Part shown: in pieces, positions 8,335 through 17,761 of the stretch
How the letters are laid out: every line of letters starts with the position of its first letter
Numbering within the stretch: the stretch's first letter is position 1
NCBI GenBank assembly: GCA_016874655.1
Contig: VGTO01000014.1
Location: 1 to 33,431, forward strand
Reading direction: 5' to 3'
Origin: Bacillota bacterium
GTDB lineage: Bacteria > Bacillota > Dethiobacteria > DTU022
DNA length: 33,431 nt
Translations under genes and position numbers: made by a program
The notes under the pieces: generated by a model
The model's database searches: none
Told to the model about the DNA's origin: nothing
Seen by the model: the letters and a program-made list of their open reading frames with translations, nothing else

Positions 8335-9779
8335 TCCTTTTCTAGGCCGGCGATTACGGCGGCCATTCTCTTCTTGGCAGCGATATCGGCCTGACGCCCG
8401 ATCATGATCCTCTGCGCCTGGGGCGAGCCGGCGCCATGCATCGATTCGGTGCGGTAACTAACAGCAGCGGTGCCAAGGGTTAGATTCTCAATCAGGCGCA
8501 TCACCCTGATCCGCTGCTCCGTTGAGACGGCCGCAGAGGCGCGGTAATATTTTTCTATATAGCGGCCGATCTCCGGATGTTTGAGATCCTTTTCCGAAGG
8601 CAGGGTTACCATTAGGCCCCCGGCAATATCCTCGGCCAGACGGGCAATTTCGTACGGAAAACGGGTAACATTCTGCTTGCAGACATTAGCCAGCAAAAGA
8701 TCAATCAGGTAGGTGCCGGAAGCAGTGGCATAGCCCTGGCTGGAACAGGCAATACCGCAGGCATAAAGGGTTTCGTTCAGTTGAATCATTTCGATCAGTT
8801 TATCCTTCACGTGTGAAGCACCGGCAGCCCCATTATACTCGGCGGCCAGCGCGGCAGCGCCAATCAGCACATCACCAACCCCCACTTTGCAGCCGCCATA
8901 ACTTTGGCGGTGATACCCGGCGAAGCGTTCAACCAGAGCACCGGAATACTGATACTCTCCGCACATGAAGACCCGTTCCCAGGGCACAAATACATCTTCA
9001 AAGATAACCAGGCATTCGTGCCCACCGTAGTGGCAGTTGCCTACATCAATAGTGCCGCCTTCCATCCGACGCGTATCGCAGGATTGACGGCCGTAAATAT
9101 AAGTAATGCCACTTGAACCACTGGGCACAGCGAAGGAGACGGCATAGTCGGCATCTTCCTCACTCATGGCCAAAGTGGGCATAACCAGTATTTCATGCGC
9201 CGCCAGCGCTCCTGTCTGGTGAGCCTTGGCGCCGCGCACCACAATCCCGTCGGGGCGCTTCTCCACTACCCGCAGGTAAAGGTCCGGGTCTTTCTGTTTT
9301 GAAGGCCTCTGTGACCGATCGCCCTTTGGATCGGTCATCGCCCCTTCAACCATCAGGTCATTTTCCTGAACGTACCTTAAAAATCGGCGAAAACGCCTGT
9401 GATAATCGACCCCTAAATCGCGTTCCATTTCAAAAGTAACACTGTCGACGGCATTAAAAGCATCCATCCCCACACAGCGTTGGAAACAAGCGGCAGTTTT
9501 CTGACCCAACAACCTCTGCATCTTAACCTTATTAATCAGATCATCTACGCCCTGGTGCAGGTGGGTAAAACGGTTGATTATTTTGCCGTCAAGGCTTGAG
9601 CGCACTGTCATCAACTCGGCACAGTCAGGATCGGCTGCAAGCTCATAGCTTTTAGCCACAGAATTGATCGAGGGTCGAATCAGCGGATGGTCTATCACGT
9701 TGTCAATTTTTTCGCCAAAAAGGTAGACCTGGTAGTTAATCGCACGCAATGAATCAAGGTATTCTTCGACAGTTTTCAC
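8331..9779 (-). CDS. abfD: 4-hydroxybutyryl-CoA dehydratase / vinylacetyl-CoA delta-isomerase
   Basis: HpaB-like fold with AbfD cluster ligands: C98FQRC102 and H290RQSYGGC297, matching the CxxxC plus H-x6-C ligands of AbfD (C99, C103, H292, C299 in the characterised enzyme, from memory). Confidence 0.88.
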   Translation of the reverse strand: MKTVEEYLDSLRAINYQVYLFGEKIDNVIDHPLIRPSINSVAKSYELAADPDCAELMTVRSSLDGKIINRFTHLHQGVDDLINKVKMQRLLGQKTAACFQRCVGMDAFNAVDSVTFEMERDLGVDYHRRFRRFLRYVQENDLMVEGAMTDPKGDRSQRPSKQKDPDLYLRVVEKRPDGIVVRGAKAHQTGALAAHEILVMPTLAMSEEDADYAVSFAVPSGSSGITYIYGRQSCDTRRMEGGTIDVGNCHYGGHECLVIFEDVFVPWERVFMCGEYQYSGALVERFAGYHRQSYGGCKVGVGDVLIGAAALAAEYNGAAGASHVKDKLIEMIQLNETLYACGIACSSQGYATASGTYLIDLLLANVCKQNVTRFPYEIARLAEDIAGGLMVTLPSEKDLKHPEIGRYIEKYYRASAAVSTEQRIRVMRLIENLTLGTAAVSYRTESMHGAGSPQAQRIMIGRQADIAAKKRMAAVIAGLEKE

Positions 9780-9822
9780 CGCTTTATCTACCTCCCTTCA
9801 GATTAACAGTTTCGCCAAGCCC

Positions 9823-10212
9823 TCAACTGATAAAAAGCTCTTTTGTTGTATCCTTGTTCAGGTTAAGGATCGTAAAAATACCAAGTACGGTGCCAAGGGG
9901 CATAATCAGGCACTCGAGGAAAGCAACCGTGACGCAGAAGGTAATAGACTCTCGTTTTTTCATTTTGCGGCTGGCAATGAGGATCAGGACTGCCAGTACC
10001 CAGCCGGCCAAAATGATCACCAGGGCAAGGATAATAAATACAAGGCCCACGATGCGTGGTGCTGCTTCGCCACCGCTTGTTGCCCCGATAAAAATGGCAA
10101 TCCCGATCGCTAAGTAGATGATCGGAAGGCAGGCCATTAGTGCGGTAAAAATCCCAAGAATCAGATGCAGATTGGCCAGCAGATCGAGATTCTTTTCATC
10201 CTGTCCGTTCAT
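9823..10212 (-). CDS. Small multi-pass membrane protein of unknown function
   Basis: 129 aa with several hydrophobic segments; SD-like AAAGGAGG upstream of ATG. Confidence 0.7.
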   Translation of the reverse strand: MNGQDEKNLDLLANLHLILGIFTALMACLPIIYLAIGIAIFIGATSGGEAAPRIVGLVFIILALVIILAGWVLAVLILIASRKMKKRESITFCVTVAFLECLIMPLGTVLGIFTILNLNKDTTKELFIS

Positions 10213-10244
10213 AAAAAAACCTCCTTTAGCTCCCCGTAATTATT

Positions 10245-11795
10245 TTAAGCGGGCTTTGCAACAACGACACAATTACGACCATTTTCCTTTGCCTGATAGA
10301 GCGCCCGGTCTGCCTCAATCAGCAATCCGTCGACACTGATGATATCAGCATGATAGGTTGCGACGCCAATACTAATGGTGTAGCTGATTAAAGCTCCATC
10401 ATGGCGCACTTTTGAAGACTCAACAGTTTTTCTCAATTCCTCGGCCAAATATAATGCCTTTTCGACCGCTGTATCAGGAAGTAAAATGCTAAATTCTTCT
10501 CCACCAAGCCTGGCGGCAGTATCCAATTCACGCAACCGTTTCTTTAATAATTCTGCAAAGGCAATGAGAACCCGATCTCCTCCGCTATGGCCATAGGCAT
10601 CGTTAATCTTTTTGAAGTGATCGAGATCGATTGTGATGATCGACAAAGGAATTTTATAGCGCATTGAGCGTTTTAGCTCTTTTTCTGTTATCTGTGTAAA
10701 GAATCGGCGGTTTCGGAGCCCGGTCAGGTAATCAGTAGTTGCCATTAAACGTAAGTTTTCTTCAGCAAAACGCTGATCAGTAATATCTTTTATAATTACC
10801 ATCTGCCCCTGCAAATTGTTTATGTCTTCTGCAAGCGGTATAATATCTGCCCTAAACCAATGATCTTTTTCAGATGTTTCCTCTTGCAATTCAAATGACA
10901 AATACTTTTCAACAGGTTTTTGTAAATTTTGTAGGAGTTTTGGCCAGGATCTCTTTAGCTCTGACAGGTTCTTGCCTATTGATTCTTCGTCCAAATTAAA
11001 TAATTCTTTCGCAGCAGCATTGAAATCTACCAACCTTAATCTTAAGTCAAAAACCAATGCCCCATCTGGTAAAGCTTCAAAAAGTAGGTCCCTGGCTACA
11101 GGAATGATATCAAATAATCTATAACGGACAAGGCCATAATAAAAACAGATCGCGCTTAACGGCAATATAAAAGCGGTAATATCGATGTTTATGCTGATAG
11201 CGCGGGTCAGATATACTATAAAACCTAACCATGGCAACAGTGAGCCGATAAATATAATGGCGATCTGCTTGCGGATGTTTCTTTTCGAACCAAACCACAT
11301 CAGCAAAAAGAGTATATTACTAAGAATCACAGAAAATGAAATATTAACGATGTGAAACCAGTACCAGATGCCACGCTCAAATGTAAGAATTGGAAAGGGA
11401 CCACTTAAATCAAGGTAAGAGCTCCGGTAAATTAAACCATGATACTCATTCGTCAGGTTCAGGACAAAGGTAATTATAGGAATAACAAGCAGTGCTAATA
11501 ACCAGGGAAAAGTGAACTTTTTGACCCGTCCGGTATACTTTAAGGCAAAGAACAGAAATGCGGGGGCAATAAATGATATTCCAAGATATTGAAGTTTGCT
11601 CCATATCAGAACAATATTCAATTCAGTGCTTGACAGTTCAAGAGCATAGAAGAAAGCGTAAATAGCGCAGGCCAAAGCCAATAAGCTAAATTCCCGTGTC
11701 CCCTTCACTTCCTCTAAGCCCCATGACCGGAAGAATAGAACAAGAATAGCCAGAGCTGCGACAAATAGGATAATCGCGTACGGATTAAAAAACAA
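10245..11795 (-). CDS. Membrane-anchored PAS-GGDEF diguanylate cyclase
   Basis: N-terminal 7TM-like region, PAS, then GGDEF domain with active GGEEF and an RxxD I-site (RELD) five residues upstream. Confidence 0.9.
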   Translation of the reverse strand: MFFNPYAIILFVAALAILVLFFRSWGLEEVKGTREFSLLALACAIYAFFYALELSSTELNIVLIWSKLQYLGISFIAPAFLFFALKYTGRVKKFTFPWLLALLVIPIITFVLNLTNEYHGLIYRSSYLDLSGPFPILTFERGIWYWFHIVNISFSVILSNILFLLMWFGSKRNIRKQIAIIFIGSLLPWLGFIVYLTRAISINIDITAFILPLSAICFYYGLVRYRLFDIIPVARDLLFEALPDGALVFDLRLRLVDFNAAAKELFNLDEESIGKNLSELKRSWPKLLQNLQKPVEKYLSFELQEETSEKDHWFRADIIPLAEDINNLQGQMVIIKDITDQRFAEENLRLMATTDYLTGLRNRRFFTQITEKELKRSMRYKIPLSIITIDLDHFKKINDAYGHSGGDRVLIAFAELLKKRLRELDTAARLGGEEFSILLPDTAVEKALYLAEELRKTVESSKVRHDGALISYTISIGVATYHADIISVDGLLIEADRALYQAKENGRNCVVVAKPA

Positions 11796-11831
11796 ATTCT
11801 CACCCCGAAAGACGCTACTGTTTTCTTCTGT

Positions 11832-12851
11832 TTAGCCTAATAGATCCTTTACCTGCTGTAAAGTGGTTTCTATATCAGCCCTGTTTACTTCCTTGTTGGT
11901 AGTAAAGCGGATCCGATCGGGCTCAATTGCCACGGTCAGAATACCTCTCTTTTCGAGCTCTTCGCCCAGCTGCCGAATAGACATGGTTGTCGGTTTAACG
12001 ATGACAATGTTGGTGTCTACATCTTCTGGATTAAACTCGATCCCCTTAATTTTTGCCAGCCCTTCAGCCAAAAGGCGGGCATTGGCATGATCTTCAGCCA
12101 GGCGTTCAACCATCGTTTCCAGGGCCACAATACCGGCCGCGGCAATTATACCGGCCTGGCGCATTCCGCCGCCCAACCTTTTGCGCCAGCGCCTTGCCTC
12201 TTCAATAAACTGATGGGTGCCGGCGATTATCGAGCCAACCGGTGCACCCAAACCCTTGGAAAGGCAAAACTGAACCGAGGTTGTGCAGGCGGCATAGTCT
12301 TTAACCGGCACTCCGGAAGCAACCGCGGCGTTAAAAATGCGGGCGCCGTCAAGGTGTACCGGCAGGTTATGTTTAAGAGCAACCTGGTAAACCGCTTGCA
12401 TATCTTCAAGTGGCACAACCGTTCCCCCGGCCCGGTTGTGAGTGTTCTCCAGGCAGATCAGTGATGTGGGCGGCAGGTGGATATCATCCTCGCGGATTGC
12501 CCACTCCACCAGATCCGCCGACAGGGAGCCGCGCTTGCCCGGCAGGGGCCGGGGCTGGATGCCGGCAAAAACTGAAGCAGCCGCTGCTTCATAATAGTAG
12601 ATATGTGAATCTGCCTCGAGGATTACTTCTGTTCCCGGGCTGGTATGCGTTAAGATGGCGATCTGATTACCCATGGTACCGCTAGGCACCAACATGGCCT
12701 CTTCCTTGCCGAGCAGGTCAGCCGCCAGCTCCTGGAGACGGTTCACAGTCGGATCATGACCGTAAACATCATCGCCTAATTCTGCTTCATAGATTGCCTT
12801 CCTCATTGCCTCGGTCGGCAGTGTTACCGTATCGCTTCGCAAATCAATCAA
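11832..12851 (-). CDS. ltaE: Low-specificity L-threonine aldolase
   Basis: MIDLRSDTVTLPTEAMR, GDDVYGHDPTVNRLQ, HLDGARIFNAAVASG, LSKGLGAPVGS signatures. Confidence 0.95.
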   Translation of the reverse strand: MIDLRSDTVTLPTEAMRKAIYEAELGDDVYGHDPTVNRLQELAADLLGKEEAMLVPSGTMGNQIAILTHTSPGTEVILEADSHIYYYEAAAASVFAGIQPRPLPGKRGSLSADLVEWAIREDDIHLPPTSLICLENTHNRAGGTVVPLEDMQAVYQVALKHNLPVHLDGARIFNAAVASGVPVKDYAACTTSVQFCLSKGLGAPVGSIIAGTHQFIEEARRWRKRLGGGMRQAGIIAAAGIVALETMVERLAEDHANARLLAEGLAKIKGIEFNPEDVDTNIVIVKPTTMSIRQLGEELEKRGILTVAIEPDRIRFTTNKEVNRADIETTLQQVKDLLG

Positions 12852-12910
12852 TCAAAATTCCTCCTTCATACTCAAGGTCGGCTGTTTCTCGACCAAAACC
12901 TTATAGCCAA

Positions 12911-14137
12911 TCAGGCAGCCTGTTCTCCTTCTGCCTTTGCTTCGCCGCCCTGGACCCTGGTCATCATCAATAGCGCTACCAGGTAGGCAACAGCCGCCAT
13001 CGGGAAGAGGACCATCCGCGTGCCAAAAAGATCCATCACCCAGCCGAAGATCGGCGGGGCGATAATGGCCGCCAGCATGGAGAAGAAATAATAGAGACCG
13101 GTGTAAGTGCCCAGTTTGGCCACCGGGGACATATCGCTGACCATCGGGTATGAGTTAATATTTATCAAGGCCCAAAAGACTCCACCCAAAACCAAAAGCG
13201 AGATCGCCAACACGATCGGGGTGGCAAAGTAAAATGAGCCCAGCATCAGACACATACCCACCAGACCGGCCAAAATCGTCTTTTTGCGGCCCAGCGCCGT
13301 AGCGATAAAGCCGCTTGGAATGGCCATTAGCAGGAATGAGAGCGAAAAGAAACCGAGATAAAAAGCAGCCTGAGATTCGTCAATACCCCACTTGTCCATC
13401 CCGTAAAGGGTAAAAAATGTTTCTACACCGTTCCAACCGATGAACCAGAAAAATATGGCATAGAAGAGAAAGCGGGTTGTACTCTCTTTTTCCTTCATAA
13501 TAGCCATAAGTGAACTATAAATACCACCGGGGCGTTTTTCCGCCTCCTCGAATTCGTCGCGGGGCTCACGGATTGCCGCCATTAATATAACTAATACGAC
13601 AATCATGATCACCGCGGCAACCACGAATGCCCCGTTGACACTGATCATCCTGGTAAAAACAAAGAAAAAGAGCAGGGCGCCAAGGCCGCCCATTAAGTTA
13701 ACAACACCGTTGGCCTTACTCCGGTAGATGGAGGGTGTCAGGTCAGGCATCAGGGCAATGGCCGGAGCCCGAAAGGCAGCCATGGCAATATTCATGATAA
13801 TGATCACCGGAATTAGAATGGCCAGAGAATAGCCGACATAGGGAATCAGGGCAAAAAAGAAAGCGGCAACCGGCACACTGACCAGCAGAAAAGGCATGCG
13901 ACGACCGAAGCGGGTCCAGGTCCGATCACTCATTGCCCCGAAAACTGGAATCAGCAGGATGGCAGCTATATTATCAAAAGTCATAATAATGCCAACAGCG
14001 GTGTCGGTGTAAGGCAGGTGTGTAAGCAACCTTTCCAGTATTGGTGGCACATAAGCATTGTAAATAGACCAGGTGAGGGAAATGATCAGAAAACCAAGGC
14101 CGAGAATGACAATCTTTAAATAATTAAATGATTTCAT
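12911..14137 (-). CDS. MFS transporter (SLC45/GPH-like)
   Basis: About 12 hydrophobic segments, GAMSDRTWTRFGRRMPFLL MFS loop motif; ends 1 nt from the following GDPD gene. Confidence 0.88.
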   Translation of the reverse strand: MKSFNYLKIVILGLGFLIISLTWSIYNAYVPPILERLLTHLPYTDTAVGIIMTFDNIAAILLIPVFGAMSDRTWTRFGRRMPFLLVSVPVAAFFFALIPYVGYSLAILIPVIIIMNIAMAAFRAPAIALMPDLTPSIYRSKANGVVNLMGGLGALLFFFVFTRMISVNGAFVVAAVIMIVVLVILMAAIREPRDEFEEAEKRPGGIYSSLMAIMKEKESTTRFLFYAIFFWFIGWNGVETFFTLYGMDKWGIDESQAAFYLGFFSLSFLLMAIPSGFIATALGRKKTILAGLVGMCLMLGSFYFATPIVLAISLLVLGGVFWALININSYPMVSDMSPVAKLGTYTGLYYFFSMLAAIIAPPIFGWVMDLFGTRMVLFPMAAVAYLVALLMMTRVQGGEAKAEGEQAA

Positions 14138-14875
14138 TTACTTACCTCCATTGATTATTTTATGCAAATCCTGAGGCCGATCGGTGATAATCGCATCAAT
14201 CCCACCAGCCACCATCAGTTCCATATAGAGAGGCTCATTAACTGTCCAGGCATAGATAGCAAGGTTATGCTCCCTGAAACCGCTGACCAGCTCCGGGTGC
14301 TGCAGGTGGTAAAATAGCGGGTGCACCGAGTAACAGCCAAGTTTTAGAGCATATCCCCAGGGTTCAAAAAGCCCGGCGACATAAAGCATTCCAGTCCGGA
14401 TCTCTTTATTCAGTTCGCGGCACGTAACCAAACTGTAGTGGTTAAAAGAAGATACAACAACCTGATCTTCTAAGTTCCGGGTGGTAACCGCCTCGATAAC
14501 CTTCTCCTCCAATCCGGGATAAAGCACAATGCCACTTTTCAGCTCGATGTTGTAGACCAGGTTTGTGGAGGAGAATTGATCAAGCACTTGATCGAGAGTT
14601 GGTATTTTCTCTCCGGCAAATTCTTCGCCAAACCAGCTGCCGGCATCAAGGTGCTGCAGCTCTTGCAGGGTGTAATCTTTAACCAAGCCACTGCCGCTCG
14701 TGGTGCGCTCCAGTTTCTCATCGTGAATCACCACCACAGAGCCATCTTTGCTTAATTGAACATCAAATTCGAGACCGGAAGCACCCACCTCGACCGCACG
14801 GCGAAAAGCAGCCATGGTGTTTTCCGGAGCATCTGTATTGGCGCCGCGGTGGGCCAGATTCAGTGTTTTACTCAA
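14138..14875 (-). CDS. Glycerophosphodiester phosphodiesterase
   Basis: AHRGANTDAPENTMAAFRRAVEVGASGLEFDVQLSKDGSVVVIHDEKLERTT. Confidence 0.95.
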   Translation of the reverse strand: MSKTLNLAHRGANTDAPENTMAAFRRAVEVGASGLEFDVQLSKDGSVVVIHDEKLERTTSGSGLVKDYTLQELQHLDAGSWFGEEFAGEKIPTLDQVLDQFSSTNLVYNIELKSGIVLYPGLEEKVIEAVTTRNLEDQVVVSSFNHYSLVTCRELNKEIRTGMLYVAGLFEPWGYALKLGCYSVHPLFYHLQHPELVSGFREHNLAIYAWTVNEPLYMELMVAGGIDAIITDRPQDLHKIINGGK

Positions 14876-14913
14876 TTGTCACTCCTCCTTTAACTCCATA
14901 CAGAGCGGGTTTT

Positions 14914-14957
14914 TTCACCCCCACCCCATCCCTCCCCTCTCAAGGGGGAGGGGAGTT
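14914..14957. repeat. Dispersed C/G-rich palindromic repeat, intergenic copy
   Basis: ttcacccccaccccatccctcccctctcaagggggaggggagtt; CCCTCCCC/GGGGAGGG arms; nearly identical to 30435-30476. Confidence 0.85.
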
Positions 14958-14965
14958 AATGGAAT

Positions 14966-16288
14966 CTACTCTACCCGGAAAAAGGCTTCATCAAATTCAG
15001 GCTTTCCTTCATAGCGGCCCATAAAGAAACCGGGCAGACTGTCAATCTGTTCAAAAAGGGCCGCATCGGCCTTAATACCAGCCTTGTTTAAAGCTTCCAC
15101 AATCTCTTTAGGTTCAGGCGGACAGCCCTTGGCGGCAAACATCTGCTGAATCTCGGGGTGGTCTTTATTCTTGCGGTACATGCACTGGCCGATCAGCAAA
15201 GTGGCCTGCATGCCCGGTGACGGTTCCATCACTTTACCGGTTAAAACCTCGACTCCATCCCAAGCCTCACCCTGCCAGGCCTGACGGATGGCTGTTAAAA
15301 TCAGGCCGTTTAAAGCAGAACAGTACGTGCACATCGTGTCATCAAATTTACGGTAGTAAACACCTGCCAGGCCCTGTTTGGCCAGAGCGGCAGGCATCTC
15401 CCCACTATCATTACAATCGTATTCAAAATCATATTCATGATAGGAGATAACATCTTCTATCTTTTCACCGATCACTTCAATGTCGGAAAGGTCAAGCGGC
15501 CGACCGGCCCTGGCAGCAGCCAAAGCCAGATGTTTTACCCGGACCGGATCGTGGCCGAGCACTTTTGCACCCACCAAATCAGCAGATAAAAGATCCGGGG
15601 AGGCAATCAGCAGATTAGTGCGCCGCATCCGCCCGTCAAAAGCAGGGCCCCGTTCCAGGCTGTATATGCCATCGATCAGTGACAGCCCGGGAGGCATCGG
15701 ATCGGCGATTTTTGATACATAAAAATGCAGATCCTTATCGCGATCGGCATTATGACATTTCTTGCGCGATGCAATATCGATGGTGCCTTTTAAATTTTTC
15801 ATCCCTAAGCTGACCACCGTCTGGTTGTGCGATTTTAAGGCCGGAATATCGACCAAAAAGTCGCTTTCGAGGATGTCCGTATTAATTTTAAGGCTGATTC
15901 CTTCGCCTAAGTCTACCTTCTTAAAGGGCCGCTCCATGATATTAATGAATTTAACACCGTAGCGCTCTTTAAGGGTTTCGTAACCGAGGCTTTTAAAAGC
16001 ATGGGCCGGGGTTTCGGTATCTTTAGGATCGGCCACAATTCCTTCGCCAATCGTAATATCATCGACCCCGTGCTCCTTTAAGGTTATAACCAGATCCTCA
16101 ATCACCCTTGAAGTGGTGATCACTCCCCACTTGGGAAAGTTACAGGTTTTGGTCCAAAAAACTATGTTCGGCTTGATGAAGACCCTGGCCGCTGCAGGCA
16201 GGTGATCGAGCCCACCACAATCGCGAATGACCTTCTGCACCGATTCCAGCGGTTTTTCATAACGGACAATCGCTACTTTATTTGTCAC
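14966..16288 (-). CDS. DUF362 domain protein with cysteine-containing C-terminal extension
   Basis: RVFIKPNIVFW, VDIPALKSHNQTVVSLGMKNLKGTID; C-terminal MCTYCSALNG...GQCMYRKN...KGCPPEP. Confidence 0.85.
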   Translation of the reverse strand: MTNKVAIVRYEKPLESVQKVIRDCGGLDHLPAAARVFIKPNIVFWTKTCNFPKWGVITTSRVIEDLVITLKEHGVDDITIGEGIVADPKDTETPAHAFKSLGYETLKERYGVKFINIMERPFKKVDLGEGISLKINTDILESDFLVDIPALKSHNQTVVSLGMKNLKGTIDIASRKKCHNADRDKDLHFYVSKIADPMPPGLSLIDGIYSLERGPAFDGRMRRTNLLIASPDLLSADLVGAKVLGHDPVRVKHLALAAARAGRPLDLSDIEVIGEKIEDVISYHEYDFEYDCNDSGEMPAALAKQGLAGVYYRKFDDTMCTYCSALNGLILTAIRQAWQGEAWDGVEVLTGKVMEPSPGMQATLLIGQCMYRKNKDHPEIQQMFAAKGCPPEPKEIVEALNKAGIKADAALFEQIDSLPGFFMGRYEGKPEFDEAFFRVE

Positions 16289-16382
16289 CCGGTTACCTCC
16301 ACTGATCCAGCTCTATTTTTGGTTTCAAACAGTAGTTGCTGCCATTCAGACATCAGTTTTGTCCACTAATCCATAAGCCTTA

Positions 16383-17375
16383 TTATAAAAGTGTGGCATA
16401 CATCACCGCTTTAATGGTATGCATCCTGTTTTCAGACTGATCGAAAACCACAGAATAATCAGATTCGAAAACTTCCTCCGAAACTTCCATGCAATCTAAG
16501 CCAAAGACGTCGCCGATATCTCTGCCGATTTCGGTCTCCAGGTTATGAAACGCCGGCAGGCAGTGCATGAAGATAGCCTCATCTTTGGCATTTTCCATCA
16601 TATCCATCGTCACCCGGTAAGCCGTTAACAGGGCAATCCGTTTTTCCCACATCTCTTTTGGCTCGCCCATCGATACCCAAACGTCAGTATAGATAACATC
16701 AGCATCTTTTGTACCCGCCTGAACATCATCAGTCAGGGTAATCGTAGCGCCGGTTTTGCGGGCGATATTTTTACACTTTTCGACCAACGCCGCTGCCGGC
16801 CATACTGCCTGCGGGGCTACAGCCCTAAAATGCAGGCCCATCTTGGCTGACCCAATCATCAGCGAATTACCCATGTTATTGGAGGCATCACCCAAAAAGG
16901 CCAGGGTTTGCCCTTGCAGGCTCCCTCGCTTTTCCTGGATGGTTAAAAAGTCGGCCAGGATCTGGGTCGGGTGATATTCTGTAGTAAGACCGTTCCAGAC
17001 CGGAACTCCGGCATAGGCGCCGAGCTCCTCGACTATGCTCTGCGCAAATCCGCGGTATTCGATGCCGTCATACATCCGCCCGAGCACCCGCGCCGTATCC
17101 TTAATCGACTCTTTTTTACCCATCTGCGATCCTGTAGGGCCCAGGTAAGTAACATGCATCCCTAAATCAAAAGCAGCTGTTTCAAAAGCACAGCGGGTTC
17201 TGGTCGAATCCTTTTCGAAGATGAGAGCGATGTTTTTGCCTTTCAGCGTATCATGAGCAATACCTAAACGTTTCATGGTTTTAAACTCCTGCGATAACTG
17301 GAGCAGGTATTTTATTTCTTCCGTCGTAAAATCAAGCAGCGTCAGCAAGTTTCTGCCCTTCAGGTTAAAAGCCAT
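16383..17375 (-). CDS. argF/arcB: Ornithine carbamoyltransferase
   Basis: [47 protein letters not shown]. Confidence 0.95.
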   Translation of the reverse strand: MAFNLKGRNLLTLLDFTTEEIKYLLQLSQEFKTMKRLGIAHDTLKGKNIALIFEKDSTRTRCAFETAAFDLGMHVTYLGPTGSQMGKKESIKDTARVLGRMYDGIEYRGFAQSIVEELGAYAGVPVWNGLTTEYHPTQILADFLTIQEKRGSLQGQTLAFLGDASNNMGNSLMIGSAKMGLHFRAVAPQAVWPAAALVEKCKNIARKTGATITLTDDVQAGTKDADVIYTDVWVSMGEPKEMWEKRIALLTAYRVTMDMMENAKDEAIFMHCLPAFHNLETEIGRDIGDVFGLDCMEVSEEVFESDYSVVFDQSENRMHTIKAVMYATLL

Positions 17376-17526
17376 CTGTTTACCCTCCCGAAAAAATATG
17401 ATGAAGCAATTGCACCAGCCGAAAACAAATAAATATCAGCTCTTGTAAATTAAATTATCATTCGCCTCCAACAGGCGTTAACCCTGCAATTATGACAAAA
17501 TTTGTTGCCGCAAAAACGATAGCTTA

Positions 17527-17535
17527 TGCTATAAT
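17527..17535 (+). promoter_or_regulatory. Extended -10 promoter (TGCTATAAT) upstream of the TPP riboswitch
   Basis: TGn-TATAAT at 17527-17535, about 16 nt upstream of the riboswitch 5' end; poor -35 match. Confidence 0.6.
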
Positions 17536-17549
17536 GAAAAAAACAAAGA

Positions 17550-17670
17550 TTGTAGGGGAGCTCCGAGCGGGGCTGAGAGTAAGGCGCATGGAAGCCTTTA
17601 ACCCTTATAACCTGTTGCTGTCCGCCGCTAAAGGCTGGACACTGGGTAATGCCAGCGTAGGGAACAACAA
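17550..17670 (+). ncRNA. TPP (THI element) riboswitch
   Basis: GTAGGGGAGCTCC...GGGGCTGAGAGT...AACCCTTATAACCTG...CTGGGTAATGCCAGCGTAGGGAAC matches the THI-box core; outer TTGT/ACAA closing pairs; upstream of thiamine-type ABC transporter. Confidence 0.95.
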
Positions 17671-17689
17671 ACCGGGCTTGAAACCGGCA

Positions 17690-17724
17690 AGATGCCGCCT
17701 ACGTGGGCGGCATCTTTTTGTTTT
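17690..17724 (+). terminator. Rho-independent terminator of the TPP riboswitch expression platform
   Basis: GATGCCGCC-TACGTG-GGCGGCATC followed by TTTTTGTTTT. Confidence 0.92.
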
Positions 17725-17761
17725 ACTAAGAATAACGGCCGGCAGAGCGGAGTTGACCTAA

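Noticed and set aside
8331-9779. Annotation as 4-hydroxyphenylacetate 3-monooxygenase (HpaB)
   Set aside because: Presence of all four AbfD cluster ligands favours 4-hydroxybutyryl-CoA dehydratase.
14814-15014. 66-aa plus-strand ORF containing HPHPIPPLSRGRG
   Set aside because: Translation of the palindromic repeat plus antisense of two genes; not a real protein.
17492-17761. 89-aa plus-strand ORF upstream of thiX
   Set aside because: It spans the TPP riboswitch and terminator; translation has no protein character.
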